DNA from: Pleodorina starrii
Taxonomy: Eukaryota; Chlorophyta; Chlorophyceae; Chlamydomonadales; Volvocaceae
Assembly (NCBI GenBank): GCA_030267565.1
Contig: BRXU01000004.1
Location: forward strand, 4,780,501 to 4,844,500
DNA: 64,000 bases
Direction: 5' to 3'
Positions 47,001 through 56,284 of this stretch are shown here, one piece after another. The notes under the pieces are model-generated. The model was not told the DNA's origin. It did not search any database and saw only the letters and a list, made by a program, of their open reading frames with translations. The position numbers and the translations under genes were made by a program. Each line of letters begins with the position of its first letter. Position 1 is the stretch's first letter.

Positions 47001-48843
47001 CTGGGCCCAGGCGGTTGGCCAGCACCTTGGCGAGCAGACGGTAGTCTGAGCACAGCAGCGTGATGGGGCGGTAGTTACCGGGCTGTTTGGGGTCGCCCTT
47101 CTTGTAGAGCACCGTGATAACGCCCTCAAGGAAACCGGCCGGCACCTGCCCCGTCATGCCAATGGCCGTGAATAGGCCGGCCATGGTGGGGCCAATGGCG
47201 GACCAGAACTTGCGGTACAGGTCGGCTGGGATGCCGTCCCATCCTGGTGCCTTGCCGGGCTGGCTCTTGACCAGCGCGACTCGCAGCTCTGCTGCTGTGA
47301 TGGTTTTGGAGCCCAGCTGCTCATCCGCCTCAGTGGGGAGCCTGATGTTGGCCGCAGACAGCTGTGCTAGCACCGCCTGTCGAGCATCGGGGCTGACGAA
47401 AGTGGGTGTCCGGCAGATCTCGGCCCAGAAATCCGCTACGACCTGCGGCAGTTGTGCTGGATTGGTGACCAGGCGACGGGTGCGTGCTTGGAGCGCGACT
47501 GGGGCGGGCTGTTGCTCGGCCGTCTGGGCTTGCAGGAATGCTGTCAGGGCGGGGCCGGCCCGCCGCTCACCCGCCCGGAGCCAATGGGCGCGTGTTTCTT
47601 TCGCTGCCTTGCGGCCGTCCTCTTGGTGTGCCCTGGCTAAGGCCGCCTGTGCCTCCGCTAATTGCTGCAGCGGCTGGGGTGCTGTGGGCGCTGCATCAAC
47701 TGCCTGCTGGGCCAGCTGAACCGCTGTGAGTGCCTCCCGGGCACGGGGGCCGGGCCGCTGCCTGCGTTGCTGTGCTGCTTTGTTGAGCCGGTGGGCCAGG
47801 CTGGCGAGGCGGCGTTTGAAGCCCGGCCACCACGCGATCAGGCCTGCCGGATTGTTCTCGGCAGAGGGCGCCTCCGTGCACTGGCTGCGGATCCAGGCGT
47901 CCATGCTGGCTGCGAGGTCCTCGTGCCCCGTGAAGGCCAGGCGGGTGCGCCGGATGCCTGGGCCCCGCTCCTCACTCCGGCGTGGCAGCAGGTGCAGCAC
48001 CGCGATCCTGTGGTCTGACGGTGTGTGGAAGGTGATGGCGGTGTGGCATATGTACGGCAGCATGGGTTGGTTGATGTAGATGCGGTCGAGGCGGGAGCCC
48101 CCCGGGATGGGCGCGCGGTACAGGTGGGTGAAGTCGCGGCGCTGGGGGTGGAGGTGTCGGTGGGTGTCAACCATGATGGGGCCCGCCTGCCGTCTCATGT
48201 CCGCTATCGGCCCGTCCCCTCGACGGCCCCCTGGGCCCGCTGACGAGTCCAGCTCCGGGTCCTCCACGAAGTTAAAGTCGCCCGCCCAGATGAGGGTGGT
48301 GTCGTTGTCTGCGGCTGCAACACGCGTCGCTGTGGCAGCGAGAATGTTGCTGAACAAAAGGCGTCGTGTATCCGCTGCCACTGCGGTGGAGCCCGTGGGA
48401 AGGTAGATGTTGCAGATATGCAGGCGGTGGCCCCCCCAACGGAGCACACACTCGGTGAACCGGCCCCGCGCGCATGCTGGGAGGGTTGCGGCCGGTGGCG
48501 GCTCCAGGGCTGCCGCGAGCCCTTGCCGAACGAGGGTGAGGACCCCCGCCGTGTGGGTCGAGCCAGACCACGAGTACGCCGCTACGCGCCAACCTTGGGT
48601 GTGCGCCTGCATCGCTGCATGGCGTAGGTCCCGCTCAAAGAGGCACTGGTGCTGGATGTTGGTATGGTGGGTCTCCTGTAGGCACACCACATCCAGACGC
48701 AGCTCTGCCCACTGCCGTACTGCTGCCTGCAGACGGTTCCCATGCGACGCCAGCAGCCCATGCATGTTGTGCGTGGCGATCCGGAGTGGGTGGCCGTGCA
48801 CAGCGTTCCGCTGCTGGTTTCTTCCCGTCCCCCTGATTGGCAT
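44071..48843 (-). CDS. LINE ORF2: APE endonuclease, reverse transcriptase, zinc knuckle
   Basis: 1590 aa, no frameshift or internal stop. Residues ~18-285 are an AP-endonuclease-like domain with its catalytic set visible: LRIATHNMHGL, VVCLQETHH, IWAGDFNF, RLDRIYI and PSDHRIAVLHL. The reverse transcriptase lies at ~565-830 (VLYKKGDPKQPGNYRPITLL, FLDFAKAYDTVDR, GVRQGCPLAPLLYL), with catalytic FADD near residue 760. A C-terminal Cys/His motif (CGCGAYGEA...HHFWECP, ~1341-1369) is the zf-RVT type. The protein ends in Gln/Ala-rich sequence. It nicks target DNA and copies its own RNA at the nick. ORF2 begins immediately after the ORF1 stop codon in the same frame. The intact ORF suggests a young insertion. 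Confidence 0.93.
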   Translation of the reverse strand: MPIRGTGRNQQRNAVHGHPLRIATHNMHGLLASHGNRLQAAVRQWAELRLDVVCLQETHHTNIQHQCLFERDLRHAAMQAHTQGWRVAAYSWSGSTHTAGVLTLVRQGLAAALEPPPAATLPACARGRFTECVLRWGGHRLHICNIYLPTGSTAVAADTRRLLFSNILAATATRVAAADNDTTLIWAGDFNFVEDPELDSSAGPGGRRGDGPIADMRRQAGPIMVDTHRHLHPQRRDFTHLYRAPIPGGSRLDRIYINQPMLPYICHTAITFHTPSDHRIAVLHLLPRRSEERGPGIRRTRLAFTGHEDLAASMDAWIRSQCTEAPSAENNPAGLIAWWPGFKRRLASLAHRLNKAAQQRRQRPGPRAREALTAVQLAQQAVDAAPTAPQPLQQLAEAQAALARAHQEDGRKAAKETRAHWLRAGERRAGPALTAFLQAQTAEQQPAPVALQARTRRLVTNPAQLPQVVADFWAEICRTPTFVSPDARQAVLAQLSAANIRLPTEADEQLGSKTITAAELRVALVKSQPGKAPGWDGIPADLYRKFWSAIGPTMAGLFTAIGMTGQVPAGFLEGVITVLYKKGDPKQPGNYRPITLLCSDYRLLAKVLANRLGPALGSVISPEQSAFLPKRLIGASVMFLCHLSHLLRKQNRRGLLAFLDFAKAYDTVDRGFLLAAMETMGAGPQLCSWVQLLLSNTQARAMVNGFKSRLVVMEAGVRQGCPLAPLLYLFVAQALLCWLQSRDVGVRLLPSAPDRITACQFADDTEVALESEESVPSFLEAMETFARASGQHLNLDKVELLRVGAENPQQQPQPAGRQQPQPPQQQHQPQQETIGGLKVVATATALNLPVDNRPSPPQPDWPKMLAGAYKRMQRLSRFPLSAFGRATAASAYGLQTVTWHMEHGGPPPDSTLNHIGRLTARLVDRRQGPEDRGQRLTGIPSSLLAGHPSAGGFGLLPLSQHIRARHAVWAVRFMAQAMPTAGDGEGGVGAEAAAEAGGDGGGAVAAGSEARVLHPWIRTLSAYLELVHPAFQPWALTTARATGPWLGGSDLPADISRIVGALGHLPPPEDIGRSPLVPGDWCWGAALWGNPLLPNAANDANVVAVSRRPGLEAYHAGLTSCRKLRTVGDLVRVWVTLDGSQATTLQGAAWHEWAREHLDPAATPAQLQDKETARAALGALHNDISPAWLEAAGVVETRLQQQRQQAEAEGLQQQQQPPAPPPPVCAQVMAMIVGRLGWRLPGGTDAVPLRRLTVSQATQLQDGPASERRVALVTKFVREALSTPENQAPPHLAAELSRFRATQARLWSGVRWENDNKETMWRLAVDGVPLPGNTHLVRVPIEACGCGAYGEADAGRPCSPRLHHFWECPVARAVREQIDRHLPPPQAAAGATTTRQQLWLAQAPPGCEQAPWDVIALAALSAMEVGRCCLRAATRRQGRDGAAAATGQQQQQQQQQVQPQPEQPQRQGPRQRAITDFFAREGGATQQEGPALNAPAGESPTQEAGAGEVAAGEAAAAAVGAAAAAARGAAEASPLERARARAVTDFWARLRSFAALETPRHGWDRVGPQHPILAVVEERMRCAAPVEITA

Positions 48844-49797
48844 CTAGTTGGGGTGGGCCGCCTCCATGGCGGTGGGGGTGGGTTCTTCCTCCTCCTCGTC
48901 CTCCTGCCCTGATGCTGGCCCGTGGGCGCTCAGCTGCTGCCGACCTCGTTGGGCAACTTCCTGCTGGGTGTGGGGTTCGATGGCGGGTGGGTCTCCAGCC
49001 GTCATCTGCAGCTGCAGGCTGGGGATCTGCGATCCGTCCGACAGCTGGGCCTGGCTGCCGGTCGCCAGCATTGCGGTTAACTGTGCCGTGGCCTCCTCTG
49101 CTGCTTTCTGGGCCTTCCGCTCCTCCGTGTTCCTCCTGCGGGTCTCCAGGGCCTTCTGTGTTTGCGCCCTGTTCCGCTCGGCTCGCTCCGCTTCGGGCAG
49201 GTGCTCGAGCCGTCGCCGCTTCCGCTTTGGGGCCTCGGGGCCTGCCGGGCCCTGGTCGGGCTGTGTGCGTCCCTGCCGTGGCTGCTGCCTGGCTTTGCCC
49301 CCGGTAGGCTTTCGCCCGCTGCCTGCCCCCGTACGGCCTGCCGTGAACCAGAAGGCGGGGGCTGTAGCTGCTGCTGCGGCCGATGGTCCTCGCTCCTGCG
49401 GCACTGCTGCTACCGCTGCTGTTGACGTGTTGGCCGCCTCCATGCGGGTGTCGGCGTCCTGTCTCGCCGCCATGGAGTCGGCTTGTGCCTCCACTCCTTG
49501 TTGGGCTGCCGCCGCCGTGGGGTCCGGTTGTGGAGCCGAGGGCAGCTGCGGCTGTAGAGTCGGTGGCGGTGGTGGGTCCCGTATCCGTGGCTGGGCCTGC
49601 GGCGGCGGAGGGGTCGGCATCTGTTGCAGCTGGGCCTGCGCCGGTGACTGGGCCTGCAGCTGTGGGGCTGGTGGTGGCGGCGGCGCCCGCGGCGGCGGTG
49701 GGGCCTGCTGAGGCGGCGGGGCCCGCGGCGGGGATGGCGCCCGCAGTGGCGGCTGTATCCGCGGTGGCGGTGGGGCCTGCTGTGGCGGCGCGGCCCT
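48844..49797 (-). CDS. LINE ORF1 (5'-truncated), RNA-binding/coiled-coil type
   Basis: Minus-strand open frame ending in TAG at 48846-48844. It is Pro/Gln/Ala-rich at the N side, then has a basic patch (KRKRRRLEHLPEAERAERNR) and a charged helix (KALETRRRNTEERKAQKAAE) typical of ORF1 nucleic-acid-binding proteins, with an acidic end (GQEDEEEEEPTPTAMEAAHP). The frame is open further upstream to 49899, but that part is translated satellite (DRACCAALHR and before), not element sequence. No Cys knuckle seen. Confidence 0.7.
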   Translation of the reverse strand, partial: RAAPPQQAPPPPRIQPPLRAPSPPRAPPPQQAPPPPRAPPPPPAPQLQAQSPAQAQLQQMPTPPPPQAQPRIRDPPPPPTLQPQLPSAPQPDPTAAAAQQGVEAQADSMAARQDADTRMEAANTSTAAVAAVPQERGPSAAAAATAPAFWFTAGRTGAGSGRKPTGGKARQQPRQGRTQPDQGPAGPEAPKRKRRRLEHLPEAERAERNRAQTQKALETRRRNTEERKAQKAAEEATAQLTAMLATGSQAQLSDGSQIPSLQLQMTAGDPPAIEPHTQQEVAQRGRQQLSAHGPASGQEDEEEEEPTPTAMEAAHPN

Positions 49798-49970
49798 GTG
49801 TAGTGCAGCGCAACATGCACGATCGCATTGCAATGCTACACAACGCAACACAACGTCGCGTCGTCGCGTCATGTAGCCTAGCGTAGCGAAGCGTAGCATA
49901 GCGTTACGTAGCGGATCGTAATGGAGCGTAGCGGAACGTAGCGTGGACCATCGCGTCGCGTCGCGTCCGC
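49798..49970. repeat. TAGCG/CGCGT-rich satellite (right part)
   Basis: Continuation of the array at 41457-42848 beyond the LINE. 49812-49930 is nearly identical to about 42512-42630 (both contain GCACGATCGCATTGCAATGC and ATGTAGCCTAGCGTAGCG). Confidence 0.85.
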
Positions 49971-50770
49971 ATCCGCAAGGGGCGCTACGGCAGCCCGCGG
50001 CCCAAAGGGCGCGCGCTTGTACGATTGCCCATGTCCGTGTGCCCGTGGGACGTGGGATGGAAGTAATTGGACAAGTGTAGACTTTCGGCCAACGGAAAGG
50101 CTGCAGAAGTAAAAGATTACATTCTTTATTGCACGGTAAATTTATTATTGGAACCCAACATCGAAAGAGTACAAACCAGTTTGGCAGTCTCCATGCACCG
50201 AGGCCGAGGTCAAACCAACACCTCTCGGCCTAGAATTAATTCCAGAAGATGCATCGTTCCTTACAGTGGAATTCTGACATGACGGCGTGAAATGAATCTT
50301 CGTTTCGGCAAGCAACCAACTATGTTTGCATTGCGAACATTCTTCCCGCGAGCCGCGACCACACCACAGCAGCTCTACTTGCCGGTCCGACCGACTTGAC
50401 GCACATTTCTATTACAAAGGTTGCAAGGAGCAAACCATGAGGGGCAAACTGCTGGTTGTTGGACGCCAAGCCGCCAATGCACGCACGATGCAGTCGGCAA
50501 CCTAGGGGACTTCCACAGTCCCGGTCCTAATGTTAAAGTTGTCAAGCCTGCTCTACGATACGGCAAATACCTCGGTAGCGAAGCCTGTGCACTCTCGCCG
50601 GCAAGTGCATGTCGTCGCGGCCCTCGCAAACTAACAGTTCCGCTGTCCTTCTATTGGCAAGCCAGCCTGCGTGATATGTGAATGATACGCTCCATGTCTA
50701 CTGTCAAATAACTCAGCCAATGCGCTTGCCGGAAGTAGAGTTACACAGTGCCGAGATAGATAAAGCGCGA
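49971..50770. other. Unassigned spacer
   Basis: No gene recognised. Mixed composition with AT-rich patches (for example 50105-50150, TTATTGCACGGTAAATTTAT). Short frames only. Confidence 0.4.
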
Positions 50771-50819
50771 TCGACGACCCTAAATGTGTCCAGAGTTCGG
50801 CGGTTGGTCGTCCAGTCCC
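50771..50819 (+). repeat. Outer part of the left inverted-repeat arm, cut by the copia element
   Basis: About 49 bp (TCGACGACCCTAAATGTGTC...) that is the reverse complement of 56201-56248. It continues on the far side of the copia element at 54618. Confidence 0.8.
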
Positions 50820-53800
50820 GCCCCGGACTTTCACGAGGACGTTCGCATAAGCGCCACCAAGTGCACCAACGGCCTGTATGAATTTATGAGCAGCGCCACC
50901 ATTGCTCCGCCCGCTGAGCCCCCTGCCCCCGCCCTGTCCGCCAAGGTCCCCGCTTCTGAGGTGGCTGGCCTGTGGCACCGGCGTTTTGGGCACCTGGGGT
51001 CTGCCAACTTGAAGAGGTTGGTCCAGGAGGGGATGGTGCAGGGGCTGGATTTGTCGAATGTGCAATTGCGCGATTTGAGGGGAAGATCTGCGAGCCGTGC
51101 GTTGTGGGAAAGCATTGCCGCGATCCGTTTCCGGTCTCTGATTCTGTTACGGAGCGTCCTATGCAGCTGGTGCACATGGACGTGTGCGGGCCTCTGCCAG
51201 AGTCCGTCGAGGGGCATAAGTATTTTCTCACGATGCTGGATGATTACTCTGGCATTTCTGTTGTGCATCCGTTGACGTGGAAGTCTGATGTGTTCAGTGT
51301 TGTGGTGGAGAGTATCGAGTTGCTTGAGGCCCGGAGCGGACAGAAGCTGCTTACGATTCGCACGGACAATGGGGGCGAGTTTACGCGCTTGAAGAAGTGG
51401 TGCGCTGGGCGTGGTGCTACGCATGAGAAGTCGGCGCCATACACGCCTCAGCAGAACGGCAAAGCGGAGCGCCTGAACCGTACCCTGCTGGACAAGTTGC
51501 GTGCAATGCTTGCTGAATCGAAGGTCCCGAAGATGTGGTGGCATGAGGCGCTGAAGACAGCCTGCCATGTGCGCAATCGCTCGCCCGTTTCGGGGAAGTC
51601 AAAAACCCCGTTGGAGCTGTTCACAGGCAAGGTGCCTGATGTCTCGCGTTTGCGCGTTTTCGGCTGTGTCGCCTACGTGCACGTTCGCAAGGGCCTGGGT
51701 GATAAGCTGGACCCGCGGGCTCGCAAGGGCGTTTTCTTGGGGTATGAGCCGAATTGCAAGGCCTACCGTGTTTTGTTGGAGGAGGAGAGGATTGAGGTGT
51801 CGCGGGATGTCACGTTCAACGAGTTCGTTTTTCCGTTTGTGTCGGAGCCTACGAGAGCAGCGATCGGGGCTAACGAGGAGGGATGGGAGGTCGATCTGGT
51901 GGTTGGTGCGCGAAGTGCCGATGGCGGGTCGGGTGCCGTAGCTGCCGGAGGAGCAGCTGGCGCTGGCCCAGCCGGTGTTGGGGGTGTTCCAGTCGTTCCT
52001 GTCCCCCCTGGCCCCGCTGCTGGTGCCCCCGCTGCGAATGCGGATGAGGCCGGCGAGGGCAATGGGGGTGTACCAGTCGTTCCTGCAGCTGCTGCCCCCG
52101 CTGCTGGTGCCCCCGCTGCGGATGCGGATGAGGCCGGTGAGGGCAGTGACTCTGAGATTGACGCGTTGGATGGTGATGCTGTGCTCCCACCTCCGCTGGT
52201 CGACTCGGATGATGATGATGAGGATTTGGTTGATGGAGAGAGTGATGAGGAGGAGGAGGACGGAGCCGCTGCGTCTGGTTCCGCTTCTGGTTCTGGTTCC
52301 GGATCGGGTTCGGACCCCGCGTCTGATGGCGACTCCGACCCCACGCCCCCGCGCATGTCTGGTAGGCAGCGAAAGCCAAATACGCTACTGAAGGATTACG
52401 TCCTATCTGCGCCGAAGGTTGAGGAGGTATTTGAGCCGAAGTCGTTGGCGGAGGCGCAAGGTCGGGCTGATTGGCCGCAGTGGAAGGCGGCGATGGATGA
52501 GGAAATGAAGTCGCTTATGGAGAATGGCACCTGGGATCTGGAGGAGTTGCCCAAGGGCGTGAAGAAGATCGGCCTGAAGTGGGTGTTTAAGGTGAAGAGG
52601 GATGCGAAGGGCAATATCGAGCGCTACAAGGCCCGTCTCGTGGCCAAAGGGTTCACCCAGCGCGAAGGTGTTGATTTCGGAGAAGTGTTTGCGCCGGTGG
52701 GAAAGTACGCTAGCCTGCATGCTCTCCTTGCGGTGGTTGCGGAAAGGGATCTCGAGCTGCACCAGCTCGACATCAAGACCGCTTTTCTCAATGGCGTTTT
52801 GGAGGAGGAGGTGTACACAGAGCAACCGCCGGGCTATCAGATGGGGGGCGCGAATGTGGCGTGCCACCTGCGTCGGTCACTTTACGGCCTGCGCCAGGCG
52901 CCGCGTGCCTGGTATGTGCGTTTGCGTTCGGTGTTAGAGCAGATGGGTTTCAAGCCCTCAGGAGCTGATCCGGGCCTGTTCGTTAAGGTGGAGAAGGGTG
53001 AGCCGGTCTACGTCCTAGTCTACGTGGACGACCTGCTCATCGCTTGCAAGTCGATCGAAGTGGTGAATCAGTTGAAGGCGCAGCTGGGCAAGGTGTTTGA
53101 GATGCGCGACCTGGGGGAGTCGAGTTTCTACCTGGATTTTGAGATCAAGCGGGATCGGGCGGCGCGCACCCTGCATGTCTCCCAGAAGCGCTATGTTCAG
53201 GAGGTTTTGTCGAAGTTTGCGATGGAGGGGGCGAATGGGCGCAGCACCCCGCTGGATGCGAATGTGCGCCTGTCTTCGGAGGGAGAGCTGCTTGATACGT
53301 CGCGGTTCCCGTACAGCGAGCTGGTGGGTAGCTTGCTGTACCTGTCGGTCTGCTTGCGGCCGGATATCTCGTTCGCCGTGGGAGCACTGGCGAGGCACAT
53401 GGCCAAGCCAACGACCGATCACTGGAGTGCGGCGAAGGGAGTGCTGAGGTATTTGGCGGGCACCCAGGGCGTCGGCATCTCGTTTGGAGGCACGGGTCGC
53501 TTGGATGTTGTGGGGTTTTGCGATTCTGATTTGGCGGGATCTGAGGGCCGCCGCTCTACGTCTGGTTTCGTTTTCCTGCTGGGTGGTGGGGCAATTTCTT
53601 GGTCATCGAAGCTGCAGCCCACGATTGCCACATCCACTGCGGAAGCGGAGTACATGGCCGCGGCCGCTGCTGTCAAAGAAGCGCTGTGGCTGCGGCACCT
53701 GTTGAGCGAGTTGGGGGTGCGAGTTGGGGCCATTCCCGTTCGCTGCGATAGCACCGCGTGCATCGCGATGCTGGAGAGCCCTGTCTCCACGGCGCGCACT

Positions 53801-53962
53801 AAGCACATTGATGTGTGCCACCACTTCGCGCGTGAGCGGGTTGAGAGGGGAGAGATTCGGATGGTGCAGTGCACCACTGTGGAGCAGTTGGCGGACGTCT
53901 TCACGAAGGCGCTGCCGAAGGATAAGTTGAAGTTGTGCATGAGCGGCATGGGAATGAAGTGA
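50820..53962 (+). pseudogene. Copia pol: integrase, reverse transcriptase, RNase H; truncated and frameshifted
   Basis: The first part (GLYEFMSS, then VAGLWHRRFGHLGSANLKRL, 50875-51055) is the GAG-pre-integrase module and is read in a different frame from the rest; the frame changes around 51040-51070. From there to 53962 one frame is open: the zinc motif CEPCVVGKHCRDPF, integrase D-D-E residues in HMDVCGPLP, TDNGGEF and NGKAERLNRT; an acidic Ala/Gly linker with a duplicated ~85-bp segment (51985-52150); reverse transcriptase (KARLVAKGFTQREGVDF, LDIKTAFLNG, catalytic YVDD near 53020); and RNase H (ATSTAEAEYMA, ADVFTKALP). Gag and protease are missing. Conserved residues are intact, so it decayed recently, but it is probably non-autonomous. 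Confidence 0.88.
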
Positions 53963-53989
53963 CCGTGCTGCTTTTCTCGCATGTTGCTG

Positions 53990-54147
53990 CGTTTGCTGGT
54001 GACTTTCCGTTAAAGTAGGCGTATTCATTTCGCCCACCGCAGGACACCCAGCAGTACTCATGCGTATTCGCGTTTCTTTGCGTAGCTGGTGACTTTCCGT
54101 TAAGGTTGGCGTATACGTTCGCTCTCCGCAGGACACCTAGCTGCGCT
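53990..54147 (+). repeat. Duplicated ~75-bp motif in the copia 3' noncoding region
   Basis: GCTGGTGACTTTCCGTTAA followed by a GGCGTAT... and CCGCAGGACACC block occurs at about 53996-54051 and again at about 54087-54138. Confidence 0.8.
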
Positions 54148-54307
54148 CTTGCAACTTTGCGTTTTCTTTCTTTGTGCGATCGCTGATCTATGGCGTTTGC
54201 TTAATACGTGGGAGTTTCATGAATACAGTCCATCTCTGCTGCGTTGCGTGTCAAGCTGGCATCGGTTAGCCGTACGTCTGTCGTGCGGAAGTCTGTCCGC
54301 GTGGGAG

Positions 54308-54617
54308 TGTTGATTTTCGGCCAGACTTCCTGAGATTGGCGCCTACCTTGTCGTATTGTGGGCCCAAGTAGGCCTAAGCGGGTAGACCGTTTGCGTTCGT
54401 AGAGTCAGTCATGTGGCTTGCAGCTACCTGAGAGATGTGGCGGGCCCATCTCAGTACGGCATCTTACCTAGTACCTATATATTGGCTGAGGTCTCTAACC
54501 TCAGACAGCTGATTGTAACAACCGTGGCTTGCTTGAGACTTTTGTCCTGTCTCTTGAGGCTTAGGCCCGGCTCAGCTCATGGAGCCAGTCTGACACGCAG
54601 CTGGTTCAAATTTATCA
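54308..54617 (+). repeat. Copia 3' long terminal repeat (310 bp)
   Basis: Begins TGTTGATTTTCGG just after a purine-rich tract (GTGGGAG, 54301-54307), the usual polypurine-tract/LTR junction of copia elements, and ends TTTATCA before the flank CCAATGGCG. TG...CA termini. No second copy exists on the 5' side. Confidence 0.78.
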
Positions 54618-54827
54618 CCAATGGCGTCATCCTTATCGAGGAGAGCGATTCCAAGCGCAAATTACATCATAGGAATCGCAATTTCGAACAACGACGTTCG
54701 CATTCAAACGCACGCAGAACGAGCTGCAGCGAACACTATACTGTAATGTACTTCACACGCCACTAAATAAACGCAGAAGTGACATTGTGAAAGAGAAATA
54801 CCGCAATAACAACATGCGTCCATTCCC
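54618..54827. repeat. Inverted-repeat arm, left (main part)
   Basis: About 210 bp (CCAATGGCGTCATCCTTATC...) that is the reverse complement of about 55986-56192, with few differences. Confidence 0.88.
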
Positions 54828-55985
54828 ACGCAAACACCGCCCACATAGAAAGAATGGCGTGCCCACCAAGACCCAAGTCTCTTTCCCAACAACACTCTCT
54901 GATAACACCGGTCATAATGGCGCTGTTAAATCGGAAATTCCATCTACTCGGACTCTGGCAGTTTTGGCGGGGCGAGGTCCCCTCCCTGTGTCGCATTGTC
55001 ACCCACTTTTGTACTTAATCAGGAGGGCTGCAACATCATGATATCTCAACTTCCATCATGGATGCGATAGCGGTGAAGAAGCCCAGTCCCACCCGTCGGC
55101 CGCCCATAACTCGCCTTCTCCGCTCAGGGCTTCCCATGCTGACCCGCTCCCCCTTCCCGCCCAGGCGCTCTCCTGCCCCCATCCTGCGAGAGTCTGGGGG
55201 GGGCACACGCTCCACATTCCGAGGGTCTACTGAGGCCATGCCATCCCACTCCCTCCCCTGTCACCAGCCCGACCACATGCGGGTGCTTCCCCTTCCTACA
55301 CCAGGTACCCGGGAACCTCCACTTTCCCACCCTTGCCCTCAAGGCGCCTCAACCCTTCCCTCGTCTCGACCCCCGGTTTCCCTGTCCCGTCATTAGCCCA
55401 CTCTCCCGTCTCTCCCCCCTTGCAGCCGGACTTCCCCCCCAACGTGCACGCCCAACCACTCCGCCCCCAGGCGGTCCGTCATGGCGTGACTGAACAGGAA
55501 GTACCCCGGGCTCCGGGGCAACCCCGGCACGAGAGGGCGTCCACGCCGGTGTCGCCGGTGTCGCGGCCGCAACCCCCAGCTCCCGCAACTCCCACGGGAA
55601 CCCGCCCGCTCCGCGTGTAAGGGAATCCGCGGCCGCCCACGCCCCGCCCGCCGTAAGCTCCTTAGCCCCCCTGCGCCACGCTGCCAGCCGGTGTTCGCGC
55701 CGCCCGCACCTCCCTCGCTGTGGGCCCCGGCGGGACCTGGCCCTGCTCTTGCATCCGCGGATGCCATGTCGGCGGGATGCCTCCGACGGCGCGGCGGGCG
55801 AGCATCGCCGCAGCGGCAGCGGCGGCAGAGCTGCGGTTGCGGCGGGCCTGCTAGCTTCCCGGGCTGGGTAGCAAAACATGTGCTGCCGCCCCACCCCGCG
55901 CCCCCGGGCCCCACCGCCTTTCTAGCGAGGCTGACCCCGCCAGCGTCAACCCTGCCGGGGCTCCCGGACAGGACCAGGTTGATGC
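54828..55985. other. Interior of the inverted-repeat structure
   Basis: 1.16 kb without a recognisable gene. The GC-rich part 55050-55970 has host-like composition and may be captured genomic sequence. Frames on both strands are Pro/Arg/Ser-rich and unconvincing. No transposase signature was seen. Confidence 0.5.
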
Positions 55986-56248
55986 GGGAATGGACGCATG
56001 TTGTTATTGCGATATTTCTCTTTCACAATGTCACTTCTGCGTTAATTAGTGGCGTGTGAAGTACATTACATAGTATTCGCTGCAGCTCGTTCTGCGTGCC
56101 TTCGAATGCGAACGTCGTTGTTTGAAAATTACGATGCCTATGATGTAATTTGCGCTTGGAATCGCTCTCCTCGATAAGGATGACGCCATTGGTACGGGTG
56201 GGACTGGACGACCAACCGCCGAACTCTGGACACATTTAGGGTCGTCGA
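55986..56248. repeat. Inverted-repeat arm, right, with empty copia site
   Basis: Uninterrupted reverse-complement copy of 50771-50819 plus 54618-54827. The two parts are joined here by about eight bases (GGTACGGG region, 56191-56200) at the place where the left arm carries the copia element. Confidence 0.88.
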
Positions 56249-56284
56249 AGCGCGATGCTATACGTGGGGCGCATTGCTGAAGCC

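Larger units (their letters stand above)
42849..49797 (-). mobile_element. L1-type non-LTR retrotransposon (LINE), 5'-truncated
   Basis: About 6.9 kb on the minus strand: ORF1 remnant (to 48844), complete ORF2 (48843-44071) and a ~1.2 kb 3' region ending beside a minus-strand TGTAA (42862-42858). It interrupts the TAGCG satellite and is bracketed by a 7-bp direct repeat. The ORF1 frame continues upstream into satellite sequence, so its native start and the 5' UTR are missing, as expected for incomplete target-primed reverse transcription. Confidence 0.88.
50820..54617 (+). mobile_element. Ty1/copia LTR retrotransposon, 5'-truncated
   Basis: Contains the pol region from the GAG-pre-integrase segment to RNase H (50820-53962), a 3' noncoding part with a duplicated ~75-bp motif, and a 3' LTR (54308-54617). 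No 5' LTR, gag or protease was found upstream. The left boundary falls where similarity to the empty site at 56190-56205 is lost, inside the polyprotein reading frame. Confidence 0.88.

Noticed and set aside
48635..49843. 402-codon second minus-strand frame over LINE ORF1
   Set aside because: Out-of-frame shadow overlapping both ORF1 and the start of ORF2; Ala/Gly/Thr/Arg composition typical of frameshifted GC-rich coding DNA.
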